Assembly: GCA_003501365.1 (NCBI GenBank)
Contig: DNPP01000486.1
Span: 2,266 to 11,622, forward strand
Direction of reading: 5' to 3'
DNA: 9,357 bases
From: Bacillota bacterium
GTDB lineage: Bacteria > Bacillota > UBA4882 > UBA8346
Under the pieces are notes generated by a model that saw only the letters and a list, made by a program, of their open reading frames with translations, did not search any database and was not told where the DNA came from. Shown piece after piece: positions 1 to 6,193 of the stretch. Position 1 is the first letter of the stretch. Every line of letters starts with the position of its first letter. The position numbers and the translations under genes are program-made.

Positions 1-5
1 CATAA

Positions 6-30
6 AAAGTCAAAGTTCAAAGTCAAAGTC
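6..30. repeat. Short AAAGTC hexamer repeats upstream of the HyuA-like gene
   Basis: AAAGTC occurs at 6-11, 19-24 and 25-30, with the variant AAAGTT at 12-17 and one extra C at 18. The tract ends 23 bases before the HyuA-like start codon. It may be the end of a longer repeat beyond the left edge. No convincing -35/-10 pair is visible in the 53 bases before the gene, so the promoter probably lies off the window. Nothing in the sequence shows a function for the repeat. Confidence 0.5.
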
Positions 31-53
31 GGATCAGAATCAAGGTAATCGAA

Positions 54-1775
54 ATGTCGCGAATCATCGGAATCGACGTGGGCGGTACCAATACCAACGC
101 CGCTTTGTTAGAAGACGGTAACCTGGTTGCCACCGCCAAATATCCCACCGATCATCATGCTCTCCTTTCCAGTGCGGGCGCGGTGCTGGAAGAGATCATG
201 CTCTCACTCCCGGAGCAATCCAAGCAAAACTTAGAACTTCACCTCAGTACCACCCTCACTACCAACGCCATTGTGGAAGGATGCGGTGAACCGGTTGCCG
301 CTATTCTTTCTCCGGGTCCTGGGGTAAATCTTGCCGATCTGGAATTTCCCTTTCCGGTATTTGCAGTAAAAGGGGCCATCGATCACCGGGGCCGTGAAAC
401 GGAGCCCTTGGATTTGGCCGAGATTGGGCAGGCGATCCGTTCGATCCGCCAACAAGGGATTAACTCATTGGCGATCGTCGGCAAATTTGCAGTGCGCAAT
501 CCCTGTCATGAATTGGAAATCGCGAAATTGCTTCAAAAGGAATCTTCGGATATACTCTCTCTTACGCTGGGGCACCGTTTATCCGGGCGATTGAATTTTC
601 CACGTCGGGTGATGACTGCCTTTCTAAATGCCGGCGTATCTCGGCTGCAGGCCGAATTTGCCGGAATGGTGAAGCAGCTTGTCAGTAGTTACGGCATTGG
701 CGGACCAATTTTTCTTTTGAAAGCGGACGGTGGCACCATGGAATTGGATGAATCATTAACCCGGCCGGTGGAGACGATCCTTTCCGGTCCGGCTGCCAGT
801 ATCATGGGAACACTGGCCTTGGGTTCGCTCGATGACCAGACGGTGGTGACCTTGGATATCGGTGGGACTACCACAGAGATTGCGGTACTGGTCGGTAGTG
901 ACCCTTTGACGGAACGGGATGGAGCAGTGATTGGCGGGTACCGGACGTTAGTTCCGGCACTTTTCTCTCGCTCGATAGGGCTGGGTGGCGACAGCCGGGT
1001 ATATTGGAATGAAGGAAAACTCGAAATTGGGCCGGAGCGGAAGGGACCGCCGGTGGCCCTGGGCGGACCGGAACTGACTCCCACCGATGCTGTTATCGCC
1101 TTGGGTTATGTTTCGTTTGGGGATCGTCAAAAAGCCCGGGCCGAATTGGAACGGTTTGGAAAACAGGCCGGTTTGGGAGTAAAGGAAGAGGAACTGGCAG
1201 AGCGAATCATTGCCGTTTTCTGTGAAAGGGCGATAACCGGAGTCCGGAGAGTGTTCGATTATCTTAACCAGATGCCGGTATATACCGTATCAGAGGTGTT
1301 GGCTCCCAAGGGACTGCAACCGGAAAAGTTAATCGGTATGGGCGGGCCTGCCGAGTTTTTTATTCCCAAAATCGCAGCCGGTTTGGGCCTGCCCTATCAG
1401 GTCCTTCCTTACGCCGAGGCGGCCAATGCAGTGGGTGCGGCAGCTAGCCGGCCCACGGTGGCTATCAATTTACGGGCTGATACTGCGCTTGGAAAACTGG
1501 TGGTACCCGAATTGGACGAGCTGGAAGATATCCGGCATGCTATGACCTTTGATTTAAAGAACGCCCGGGAGCTAGCCCGGGAGAAAGTTTTGGTTTATGC
1601 GGCCCGGATGGGTGTATATCCGGAACAGATTGGCACCCAGCTGGATCGTTCAGAGATTGAGATCACTACGGAAGAAGCCTTCAATGTAGTGCGGGGATTT
1701 TATACCGCCGGACGGATTTTCTCCCTTACAGCCCAGATCAGACCGAAAGTTAACCCGGTTAAAACCGGGTTTTAA
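54..1775 (+). CDS. Hydantoinase/oxoprolinase family protein (HyuA-like, short form)
   Basis: This 573-residue protein belongs to the hydantoinase A/oxoprolinase family, whose known members open cyclic amides (hydantoins, 5-oxoproline), often with ATP, in the cytoplasm. The fold is actin/ASKHA-like. A first phosphate loop, GIDVGGTNTNAAL, lies at residues 6-18. LTTNAIVEG lies near residue 70. The family signature around KADGG and RPVETILSGPAAS spans about residues 222-250, and the second phosphate loop DIGGTTTE begins at D268. A GMGGPAEFF motif lies near residue 430. Classical HyuA proteins are nearer 700 residues, so this is a compact version, and no HyuB partner lies downstream. The start is ATG with a weak AAGG site at 42-45, 8 bases away. 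The last eight codons and the stop lie inside a perfect palindrome, so the extreme C-terminus (VNPVKTGF) may not be ancestral. The gene leads a probable operon with the deacetylase-fold protein and the dehydrogenase. The family is clear; the substrate is unknown. Confidence 0.9.
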   Translation: MSRIIGIDVGGTNTNAALLEDGNLVATAKYPTDHHALLSSAGAVLEEIMLSLPEQSKQNLELHLSTTLTTNAIVEGCGEPVAAILSPGPGVNLADLEFPFPVFAVKGAIDHRGRETEPLDLAEIGQAIRSIRQQGINSLAIVGKFAVRNPCHELEIAKLLQKESSDILSLTLGHRLSGRLNFPRRVMTAFLNAGVSRLQAEFAGMVKQLVSSYGIGGPIFLLKADGGTMELDESLTRPVETILSGPAASIMGTLALGSLDDQTVVTLDIGGTTTEIAVLVGSDPLTERDGAVIGGYRTLVPALFSRSIGLGGDSRVYWNEGKLEIGPERKGPPVALGGPELTPTDAVIALGYVSFGDRQKARAELERFGKQAGLGVKEEELAERIIAVFCERAITGVRRVFDYLNQMPVYTVSEVLAPKGLQPEKLIGMGGPAEFFIPKIAAGLGLPYQVLPYAEAANAVGAAASRPTVAINLRADTALGKLVVPELDELEDIRHAMTFDLKNARELAREKVLVYAARMGVYPEQIGTQLDRSEIEITTEEAFNVVRGFYTAGRIFSLTAQIRPKVNPVKTGF

Positions 1776-1783
1776 CCGGGTTA
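1751..1783. repeat. Perfect 33-bp palindrome across the stop of the HyuA-like gene
   Basis: Two 16-base arms, TAACCCGGTTAAAACC (1751-1766) and GGTTTTAACCGGGTTA (1768-1783), are exact reverse complements around the single base G1767. It can also be read as three tandem copies of an AACC(C/G)GGTT unit. The stop codon TAA at 1773-1775 lies in the right arm. In mRNA this would form a hairpin of about 15 bp just before the deacetylase gene. No U-tract follows, so it does not look like an intrinsic terminator. An mRNA stabiliser, a partial attenuator or a small inserted palindromic element are all possible. Confidence 0.85.
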
Positions 1784-1812
1784 GGGTGATAATATGATAA
1801 TTTGTGCCAAAA

Positions 1813-1819
1813 AGAAGGA
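1813..1819 (+). promoter_or_regulatory. Ribosome binding site that sets the deacetylase start
   Basis: AGAAGGA lies 7 bases before the ATG at 1827. The in-frame upstream ATG at 1794 has only AGGGTG before it, close to the palindrome, and would add an atypical MIICAKKKDQP leader. I therefore prefer 1827. Confidence 0.65.
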
Positions 1820-1826
1820 TCAGCCA

Positions 1827-3164
1827 ATGCCTAACAATTCTAACCGTTTGGGTTTAGTCTTTTTTCCCGCTTTCGACTGGGCCATCAGCCCGGATCATCC
1901 GGAACGGGAGGAGCGGTTGCTGTATACCCGGGACCAGATTGTTGAGGAAGGATTGCTGGATCTTCCCGGACTGGTTGAATACCGCCCTGAGCTGGCTACG
2001 GAAAAGGATGTACAACGGGCCCAGATCTGTATTCCCACAGTGAAATCCGTCGTTACCGAGTCCCACCTGGTGGCGGCCGGCGGTACAATCACTGCCGCCG
2101 ATAAAGTGATGAAGGGTGAGGTTGATCGGGCTTTTGCTTTGTTGCGGCCGCCCGGACATCATGCGATGCGGTTCGTTCATGGTTCCCGCGGCTTTTGCAC
2201 CATCAATAATGAAGCGATCATGATCGAACACTTACGGCATGTTTACGGCGCTCACTTAAAGATTGCGGTGGTCGACACCGATGCCCATCATGCCGACGGC
2301 AGCCAGGATATTTATTACAATGATCCGGATGTGCTGCATATCTGTTTACACCAAGACGGCCGGACCCTTTATCCCGGCACCGGCGATGTTGCCGAATTAG
2401 GTGGCCCGGGGGCCTATGCGCTCACCCTCAATGTCCCGCTTCCTCCCGAAAGCGGAGACAGTGAATTGTTATATGTTCTGGAACATTTGGTGATGCCGGT
2501 TTTGGCCGACTTTGGGCCGGATATCGTAATCAATGCCGCCGGACAGGATAATCATTACACCGATCCATTAACGAATATGAATGTGACGGCCAAAGGCTAT
2601 GCCAGATTGACTGAGATATTGAAGCCGGATATCGTGGTCTTGGAAGGCGGGTATTCTATCGAAGGGGCACTGCCTTATGTAAATGTGGGAATTATTTTGG
2701 CATTGGCAGGTCTGGACTATAGCGCGGTCCGGGAACCGGACACCCAGCCGCCGGAGGCGCCGACTGCGGTTAAAGAGGCAGTCCGGAGGACGGTCGGATT
2801 TTTACAGGATACTTGGGGAAAGAGACGGGAGAAGGATCTGGACTCGCTTTATGGCTGTGGGCCTTTCTTCAAAAGGCAGCGCCGTATTTATTACGACACC
2901 GATGAGATCATGGAGGAACAGCAAGAAGAGATCCGGCGCTGCGAACAATGCAGCGGCTACCGGGTGGTTCTTTCTGCCGCGGCGAAGTCATATCGTTCCG
3001 GCCGGAGAGCGGCAGCAGTTTTAATCCCTTGGCATGTCTGCAAAAATTGTCGAGACGAGGCTATGGAGGCTTTCGAACGCTTGAAACCGGATCGGGAGTT
3101 GGAATATGTCTATTTGCAGGATACAGCGGACGATAGATATTTAGTGAAAAGTGCCAGACAATGA
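1827..3164 (+). CDS. Histone deacetylase-family amidohydrolase with C-terminal CxxC...CxxC extension
   Basis: This 445-residue protein has the arginase/deacetylase fold of class II-like bacterial HDACs, acetylpolyamine amidohydrolases and AcuC. Such enzymes remove acyl groups from amine nitrogens using an active-site zinc. Key residues are all present: RPPGHH (R107-H112, the His pair that polarises water), DTDAHHADG (D150-G158, with D152 and H154 as zinc ligands), D241 in GQDNH as the third ligand, and Y276 in EGGYS as the transition-state tyrosine. The catalytic domain ends near residue 320. About 120 extra residues follow, containing CEQC (C372/C375) and CKNC (C405/C408), spaced like a small zinc ribbon. 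The start at 1827 is chosen on its ribosome site; an ATG at 1794 would add 11 residues. The gene lies 51 bases after the HyuA-like gene and 24 bases before the dehydrogenase, as expected for one transcript. A small acylated amine is a likelier substrate than a protein, but that is inference. The family is certain; the substrate is not. Confidence 0.93.
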   Translation: MPNNSNRLGLVFFPAFDWAISPDHPEREERLLYTRDQIVEEGLLDLPGLVEYRPELATEKDVQRAQICIPTVKSVVTESHLVAAGGTITAADKVMKGEVDRAFALLRPPGHHAMRFVHGSRGFCTINNEAIMIEHLRHVYGAHLKIAVVDTDAHHADGSQDIYYNDPDVLHICLHQDGRTLYPGTGDVAELGGPGAYALTLNVPLPPESGDSELLYVLEHLVMPVLADFGPDIVINAAGQDNHYTDPLTNMNVTAKGYARLTEILKPDIVVLEGGYSIEGALPYVNVGIILALAGLDYSAVREPDTQPPEAPTAVKEAVRRTVGFLQDTWGKRREKDLDSLYGCGPFFKRQRRIYYDTDEIMEEQQEEIRRCEQCSGYRVVLSAAAKSYRSGRRAAAVLIPWHVCKNCRDEAMEAFERLKPDRELEYVYLQDTADDRYLVKSARQ

Positions 3165-3174
3165 ACTTTCTACC

Positions 3175-3180
3175 GAGGAG
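3175..3180 (+). promoter_or_regulatory. Ribosome binding site that sets the SDR start
   Basis: GAGGAG sits 8 bases before the ATG at 3189. An in-frame GTG at 3180 overlaps this site and cannot use it, so 3189 is the better start. Confidence 0.75.
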
Positions 3181-3188
3181 TGTCAGGT

Positions 3189-3971
3189 ATGAATTTTGAG
3201 AATAAAGTCTGTGTGGTTACAGGCGGAGCCAATGGAATCGGCCTTTGCATCGTCAATGAATTCGCTAAAAACAAAGCCAAAGTTGCCTTTGTTGATTTAG
3301 ATGAAACTGCCGGGGGGAGGGCCTTGAAGGGTATCCAAGCGAATGGCGGCGAAGGGCTTTTTTACCCTGGGGATATTGCTGAAAAGCAGACACTGGAGGG
3401 TTTCACCCAAAAAGTCATTGAAACTTTCGGTCGGGTTGATTATCTAATCAATAATGCCTGTTTAAGCAGGAAGGGTATCCTCTCCGGTTGCGATTATGAA
3501 GATTTTAATTATGTCCTAAGGGTGGGAGTGACCGCTCCTTATATGTTGGCGAAGTTGTTTTGTAATCATTTCGGTGAAGCGGGAGCCGTGGTTAATATTT
3601 CTTCAACACGAAGTTCTATGTCCCAGCAAGACACGGAGAGTTATACCGCTGCTAAAGGAGGCATCTCCGCACTTACCCATGCTTTGGCTGTGAGCCTGGC
3701 CGGTAAAGTAAGGGTCAATAGCGTTAGTCCCGGTTGGATTGATGTCAGCGCCAATTTTGATAGTGACTTTGAAAAAAAGCATAGCCTGGCGGATAAATAT
3801 CAGCATCCGGTGGGCCGGGTCGGCCAGCCTATCGATATTGCCAGGGCGGTGATGTTCTTATGCGATAAAGAAAACGGCTTTATCACCGGCCAAAATATCA
3901 CCGTGGATGGCGGCATGACCAAGCAAATGATTTACAGCGGCGATGAAGGATGGGAATATAAGGGACGCTAA
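3189..3971 (+). CDS. Short-chain dehydrogenase/reductase (SDR) family oxidoreductase
   Basis: This 260-residue classical SDR is a cytoplasmic NAD(P)-dependent enzyme that interconverts an alcohol and a ketone. The Rossmann nucleotide loop TGGANGIG covers residues 11-18. D36 at the end of the second strand (VAFVDLD) favours NAD(H) over NADP(H). The structural NNAC (usually NNAG) follows, then the catalytic serine in NISSTRS (S138 or S139) and the YTAAK motif with Y152 and K156. The SPGW segment lies after the active site, and ITVDGGM near the C-terminus is typical of the family. Length is normal. It is the third gene of the probable operon, with a strong ribosome site overlapping the 24-base gap. 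It could oxidise a product released by the two upstream amide-cleaving-type enzymes, but the sequence does not show the substrate. The family is certain. Confidence 0.95.
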   Translation: MNFENKVCVVTGGANGIGLCIVNEFAKNKAKVAFVDLDETAGGRALKGIQANGGEGLFYPGDIAEKQTLEGFTQKVIETFGRVDYLINNACLSRKGILSGCDYEDFNYVLRVGVTAPYMLAKLFCNHFGEAGAVVNISSTRSSMSQQDTESYTAAKGGISALTHALAVSLAGKVRVNSVSPGWIDVSANFDSDFEKKHSLADKYQHPVGRVGQPIDIARAVMFLCDKENGFITGQNITVDGGMTKQMIYSGDEGWEYKGR

Positions 3972-4035
3972 TCTTTCTGGAAAATGAATCTATTTTGGCC
4001 AACGGTTTGTTAATTTTATCGTTTAAAACAACCTA

Positions 4036-4076
4036 AAAAGGGGCTGTCTCTACTTTTTTCGGAGACAACCCCTTTT
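4036..4076. terminator. Bidirectional intrinsic terminator between the SDR and WG genes
   Basis: The arms AAAAGGGGCTGTCTC (4036-4050) and GAGACAACCCCTTTT (4062-4076) pair around an 11-base loop. Read on the - strand, the one non-matching position becomes a G-U wobble, so the stem is fully paired and ends in a U-tract. Read on the + strand, that position is a C-A mismatch but the U-tract is still present. It should end the convergent SDR operon and the WG-repeat gene. ATCGTTTAAAA stands at 4018-4028, as it does beside the hairpin near 7850. Confidence 0.85.
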
Positions 4077-4090
4077 CATTCTATAACAGA

Positions 4091-5542
4091 TTATTCCTTA
4101 AAAACAATTTTACCGTCGCGGTTGATATAACCGATACCTTTATTTTTAAACATGATTTGGGCAAGCCCGTTAGTAAATGTGGCAACAGGCGCCCACTCTG
4201 TTTGAGGCTGAACGATAATGTTGCCTTTCATATCAATCATTAACCAACCTTTATATCTGGTTTTAAGGAATGTCCGCCCGTTGGAAAATACACGGAACAG
4301 TTGCATACGGTCCAGGTCATTCTTACCAAGCACAGACTCGTCAAATACATTACTTTCAACATTTTGAATTCGGAAAATTACTCTTTTATTATTTTTGTCC
4401 AAAAAGATAATCGCATCGTGGTCTTTTTCTTTGACATAACCTGATCTGTCAAGTACAAAACCGGTCAATCCATCAGTCCGATTACCGGATCTTAATAATT
4501 TACAGGGTAATTTGTCAATTACCATACCGTTGGTATCCAAAATACGATTGCCGGATTTATCAATTTGTCCGTAAAACCCATCTTTGGTGCTTATCCAGGC
4601 AACACCATCCTGGAAACTATTCGCGGAGTCATCGACAAAAGGCTTGATTACCGGTTTACCCGTGGTATCGATGTAACCAAATTTCTCGTTATGGGGATAC
4701 ATTATCAGAGCCATCCCATTCAAGAAATTGAAGGCCATGCTAAAGGTGGGCTCTACCAGCCATTCCCCTTTGGTATTGATATAACCCTTGATATCGGGAA
4801 CTTTTTCTACAACGGCAAATCCCTCGGAAAAAGGCTGACAGACATACGATTTATCAGAGACGTTATTTTCCGGAAAAAACAATACTTCTTTTCCGGTGTG
4901 ATCAATATAAAAATAACCTTTTTTGGAATAATCCCCGGAATAAACGTCTCGATAACCCATCGCAAGTCCGCTGTTAAAGCCGCTTCTCATTTCGACTTCG
5001 GTTTTATCCGGACTTGTAATTTGAATGGCAATTTCACCTTTTCTGTTAATGAAAGCCTGTTTTTTATCGATCTGTACCAGCGCTAAACCTTCGTGGAAAC
5101 TATCCGCTTTATCAAATTTCGATGGAATAACAAAATTTCCGGTGCTGTCAATATATCCGTACTTGCCGGTAAAATCCTTTGCCGGAACCATCACATCCGT
5201 ATTGTAATCCGAATTTTCCTTTTCCGGGCTGTACACACTATTGAGTTTGCTTTGCAAATCGGCAACTTCGCCTGTGGTCGTGATTTTACTCAAATCGCTT
5301 AACAAATAGGATGCCTCACTGTAATACCCTTGATCCATAAAGCCTTTAATAGTGTCAATCATGCGGGTGGTATATTCCGCATCACTCTCTTGGGAAAGTG
5401 CTTTGGAGGTTTCTTTGGAGTCGGAACTTTCTTTCTTTGTATCTTTAACAAGCCCGCCTAGACCACCAAGGCCAATCTTCGCCAGCCCTATACTGGAAAA
5501 CAGAAAAGCAATAGCAACGACAAGTAGAAAATATTTTTTCAT
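4091..5542 (-). CDS. Secreted WG-repeat protein
   Basis: This 483-residue protein starts with a Sec signal peptide: MKKYF, a hydrophobic run, and likely cleavage after GLA at residue 21. No lipobox cysteine is present, so it should be released or held outside the membrane. Residues 22-120 are polar, with a charged Lys/Ser/Glu stretch (33-53) and a predicted helical part. From about residue 125 to the end come WG-type repeats of the pattern GxYGYIDxTGxxVIxPxFxxAxxFxxGLAxV. The clearest are at 127-155 (KYGYIDSTG), a copy containing KGYINTKGEW, one with KFGYIDTTGKPVIKP, and the last with GIGYINRDGKIVF. WG repeats usually form beta-propeller-like or solenoid surfaces and have no known catalysis. 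The start is supported by a perfect AGGAGG site (+ strand 5550-5555), 7 bases from the ATG. The gene is monocistronic and convergent with the SDR operon. Its role is unknown; surface binding is a guess. Confidence 0.88.
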   Translation of the reverse strand: MKKYFLLVVAIAFLFSSIGLAKIGLGGLGGLVKDTKKESSDSKETSKALSQESDAEYTTRMIDTIKGFMDQGYYSEASYLLSDLSKITTTGEVADLQSKLNSVYSPEKENSDYNTDVMVPAKDFTGKYGYIDSTGNFVIPSKFDKADSFHEGLALVQIDKKQAFINRKGEIAIQITSPDKTEVEMRSGFNSGLAMGYRDVYSGDYSKKGYFYIDHTGKEVLFFPENNVSDKSYVCQPFSEGFAVVEKVPDIKGYINTKGEWLVEPTFSMAFNFLNGMALIMYPHNEKFGYIDTTGKPVIKPFVDDSANSFQDGVAWISTKDGFYGQIDKSGNRILDTNGMVIDKLPCKLLRSGNRTDGLTGFVLDRSGYVKEKDHDAIIFLDKNNKRVIFRIQNVESNVFDESVLGKNDLDRMQLFRVFSNGRTFLKTRYKGWLMIDMKGNIIVQPQTEWAPVATFTNGLAQIMFKNKGIGYINRDGKIVFKE

Positions 5543-5605
5543 TTTATTACCTCCTAATTAGAATAAATGTACAAAAATATTCCGTTTAAAACAGTTTAGG
5601 TTAAA

Positions 5606-5614
5606 AATATAACA
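5606..5614 (-). promoter_or_regulatory. Candidate extended -10 for the WG-repeat gene
   Basis: On the - strand this reads TGTTATATT, an extended -10 (TGnTATAAT-like), about 64 bases upstream of the ATG. No good -35 is visible 16-18 bases further up, so the call is tentative in this A/T-rich stretch. Confidence 0.3.
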
Positions 5615-5632
5615 AAAACGCAAATTTTTGTA

Positions 5633-5661
5633 TTGACGGTAATCATATATTTTGTCATAAA
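5633..5661 (+). promoter_or_regulatory. Candidate + strand promoter before the GyrI-like remnant
   Basis: TTGACG (5633-5638) is followed after 17 bases by CATAAA (5656-5661), which matches four of six -10 positions. The -10 lies inside the 5642-5670 inverted repeat, so a bound regulator could block it. It points toward the gene remnant ending at 6101. Confidence 0.35.
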
Positions 5662-5688
5662 ATATATGATTCATGTCATATGACAAAA
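5642..5688. promoter_or_regulatory. Nested inverted repeats, likely operator region
   Basis: ATCATATATTTT (5642-5653) and AAAATATATGAT (5659-5670) are a perfect 12-bp inverted repeat around GTCAT. Directly after lies the perfect 12-bp palindrome TGTCATATGACA (5674-5685). A third pairing joins TTTTGTCATA (5650-5659) to TATGACAAAA (5679-5688). The TGTCA/TGACA half-sites match those beside the WYL regulator at 6129-6146 and 7160-7175. No U-tract pattern fits a terminator well, so an operator is the better reading. The 5556-6193 gap otherwise holds only candidate promoters, the remnant below, and about 90 bases (5690-5780) in which I recognise nothing. Confidence 0.5.
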
Positions 5689-5780
5689 GCACCGATTGCG
5701 TAGCAAACAGGCATGAAGGGAATTCGGGGCTTTTATTGAAATGAATCCTGTCAGTCAAAAGCGGGAAAAGACATAAGTAG

Positions 5781-6101
5781 ATTATCCAGAAGGATATCAT
5801 CCTTGACATACTCGACTATGAAGAAGTTTTTACCAAACCTTATCATTTTATTGCATGCTGTGAAGTAAGTGGAGAGAGCTATTGCAATTGCAATAATTCG
5901 CTGACGGAAAAGACAATTCCGGCAGGTAAATACGCCAAGTTTTCCACCCGAGGCCATATTCAGCAAGCAGTGACAGAACTTTGGCAAGCGATATGGAAAA
6001 TGAATTTGGATAGGTTATATACTTGTGATTTTGAGGAATATCATCCCAATTTCAAAGATTCAAATGATCAAACGATCGATATTTATATCGCGATTCGATA
6101 A
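5781..6101 (+). pseudogene. C-terminal remnant of a GyrI-like/AraC-type effector-binding domain protein
   Basis: Reading the frame that stops at TAA 6099-6101 backwards gives 106 open codons to a TAG at 5778-5780. The translation contains YEEVFTKPYHFIACCEVSG, then TIPAGKYAKFSTRG, an ELWQAIWKMNLDRLY helix, DFEEYHP, and the ending TIDIYIAIR. This order is typical of the GyrI-like small-molecule binding domain (AraC effector-binding family), where IPAGKYAxF and a final IDIYIPIK-like strand are conserved. No ATG, GTG or TTG occurs in this frame before a late ATG inside the domain, and roughly 45 N-terminal residues of the domain are missing. The bases upstream have stops in all three frames. I therefore read it as a degraded gene. 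In its intact form it may have served the adjacent WYL regulator as a ligand-binding partner or target; that is inference. The long open frame suggests recent loss. Confidence 0.7.
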
Positions 6102-6122
6102 GTCTATCAATCGCTTTTTATG

Positions 6123-6153
6123 AGAAACTTGACATCTTGGCTGTCAAGTTTCT
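6123..6153. promoter_or_regulatory. 12-bp inverted repeat, candidate autoregulatory operator
   Basis: AGAAACTTGACA (6123-6134) and TGTCAAGTTTCT (6142-6153) are exact reverse complements around a 7-base spacer. The right arm lies where the -35 of the WYL regulator promoter should be, which suits repression. In RNA the same repeat, followed by TGCTGTTTTGTT, could also act as a weak terminator for the remnant upstream. It shares AACTTGACA with the site at 7156-7164. Confidence 0.6.
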
Positions 6154-6161
6154 TGCTGTTT

Positions 6162-6170
6162 TGTTATAAT
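6162..6170 (+). promoter_or_regulatory. Extended -10 promoter of the WYL regulator
   Basis: TGTTATAAT is a perfect extended -10 (TGnTATAAT), with TATAAT at 6165-6170, 23 bases before the ATG. The -35 position at 17-base spacing is TGTCAA, a poor match, which is common when the extended TG is present. Confidence 0.65.
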
Positions 6171-6193
6171 GAGAAAAAAAGCTTGAGGTACCC

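Noticed and set aside
6..30. AAAGTC repeats as a CRISPR array
   Set aside because: The units are only 6 bases with no spacers.
1794..1826. Upstream in-frame ATG for the deacetylase gene
   Set aside because: It has a poorer ribosome site and gives an atypical leader; AGAAGGA at 7 bases from 1827 fits better.
3180..3188. GTG start for the SDR
   Set aside because: It overlaps the GAGGAG ribosome site that serves the ATG at 3189.
4565..5086. 173-residue + strand open frame
   Set aside because: It is antisense to the WG-repeat gene, which has a signal peptide, repeats and a perfect ribosome site.
5558..5809. 83-residue - strand open frame
   Set aside because: It covers the inverted repeats and promoter region, has biased low-complexity composition and no family features.
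5751..5987. 78-residue - strand open frame
   Set aside because: It is antisense to the GyrI-like remnant, whose + strand frame has clear conserved motifs.
6129..6170. TTGACA at 6129 as -35 for TATAAT at 6165
   Set aside because: The spacing is 30 bases, far over 16-18; the TTGACA is better explained as part of the inverted repeat.
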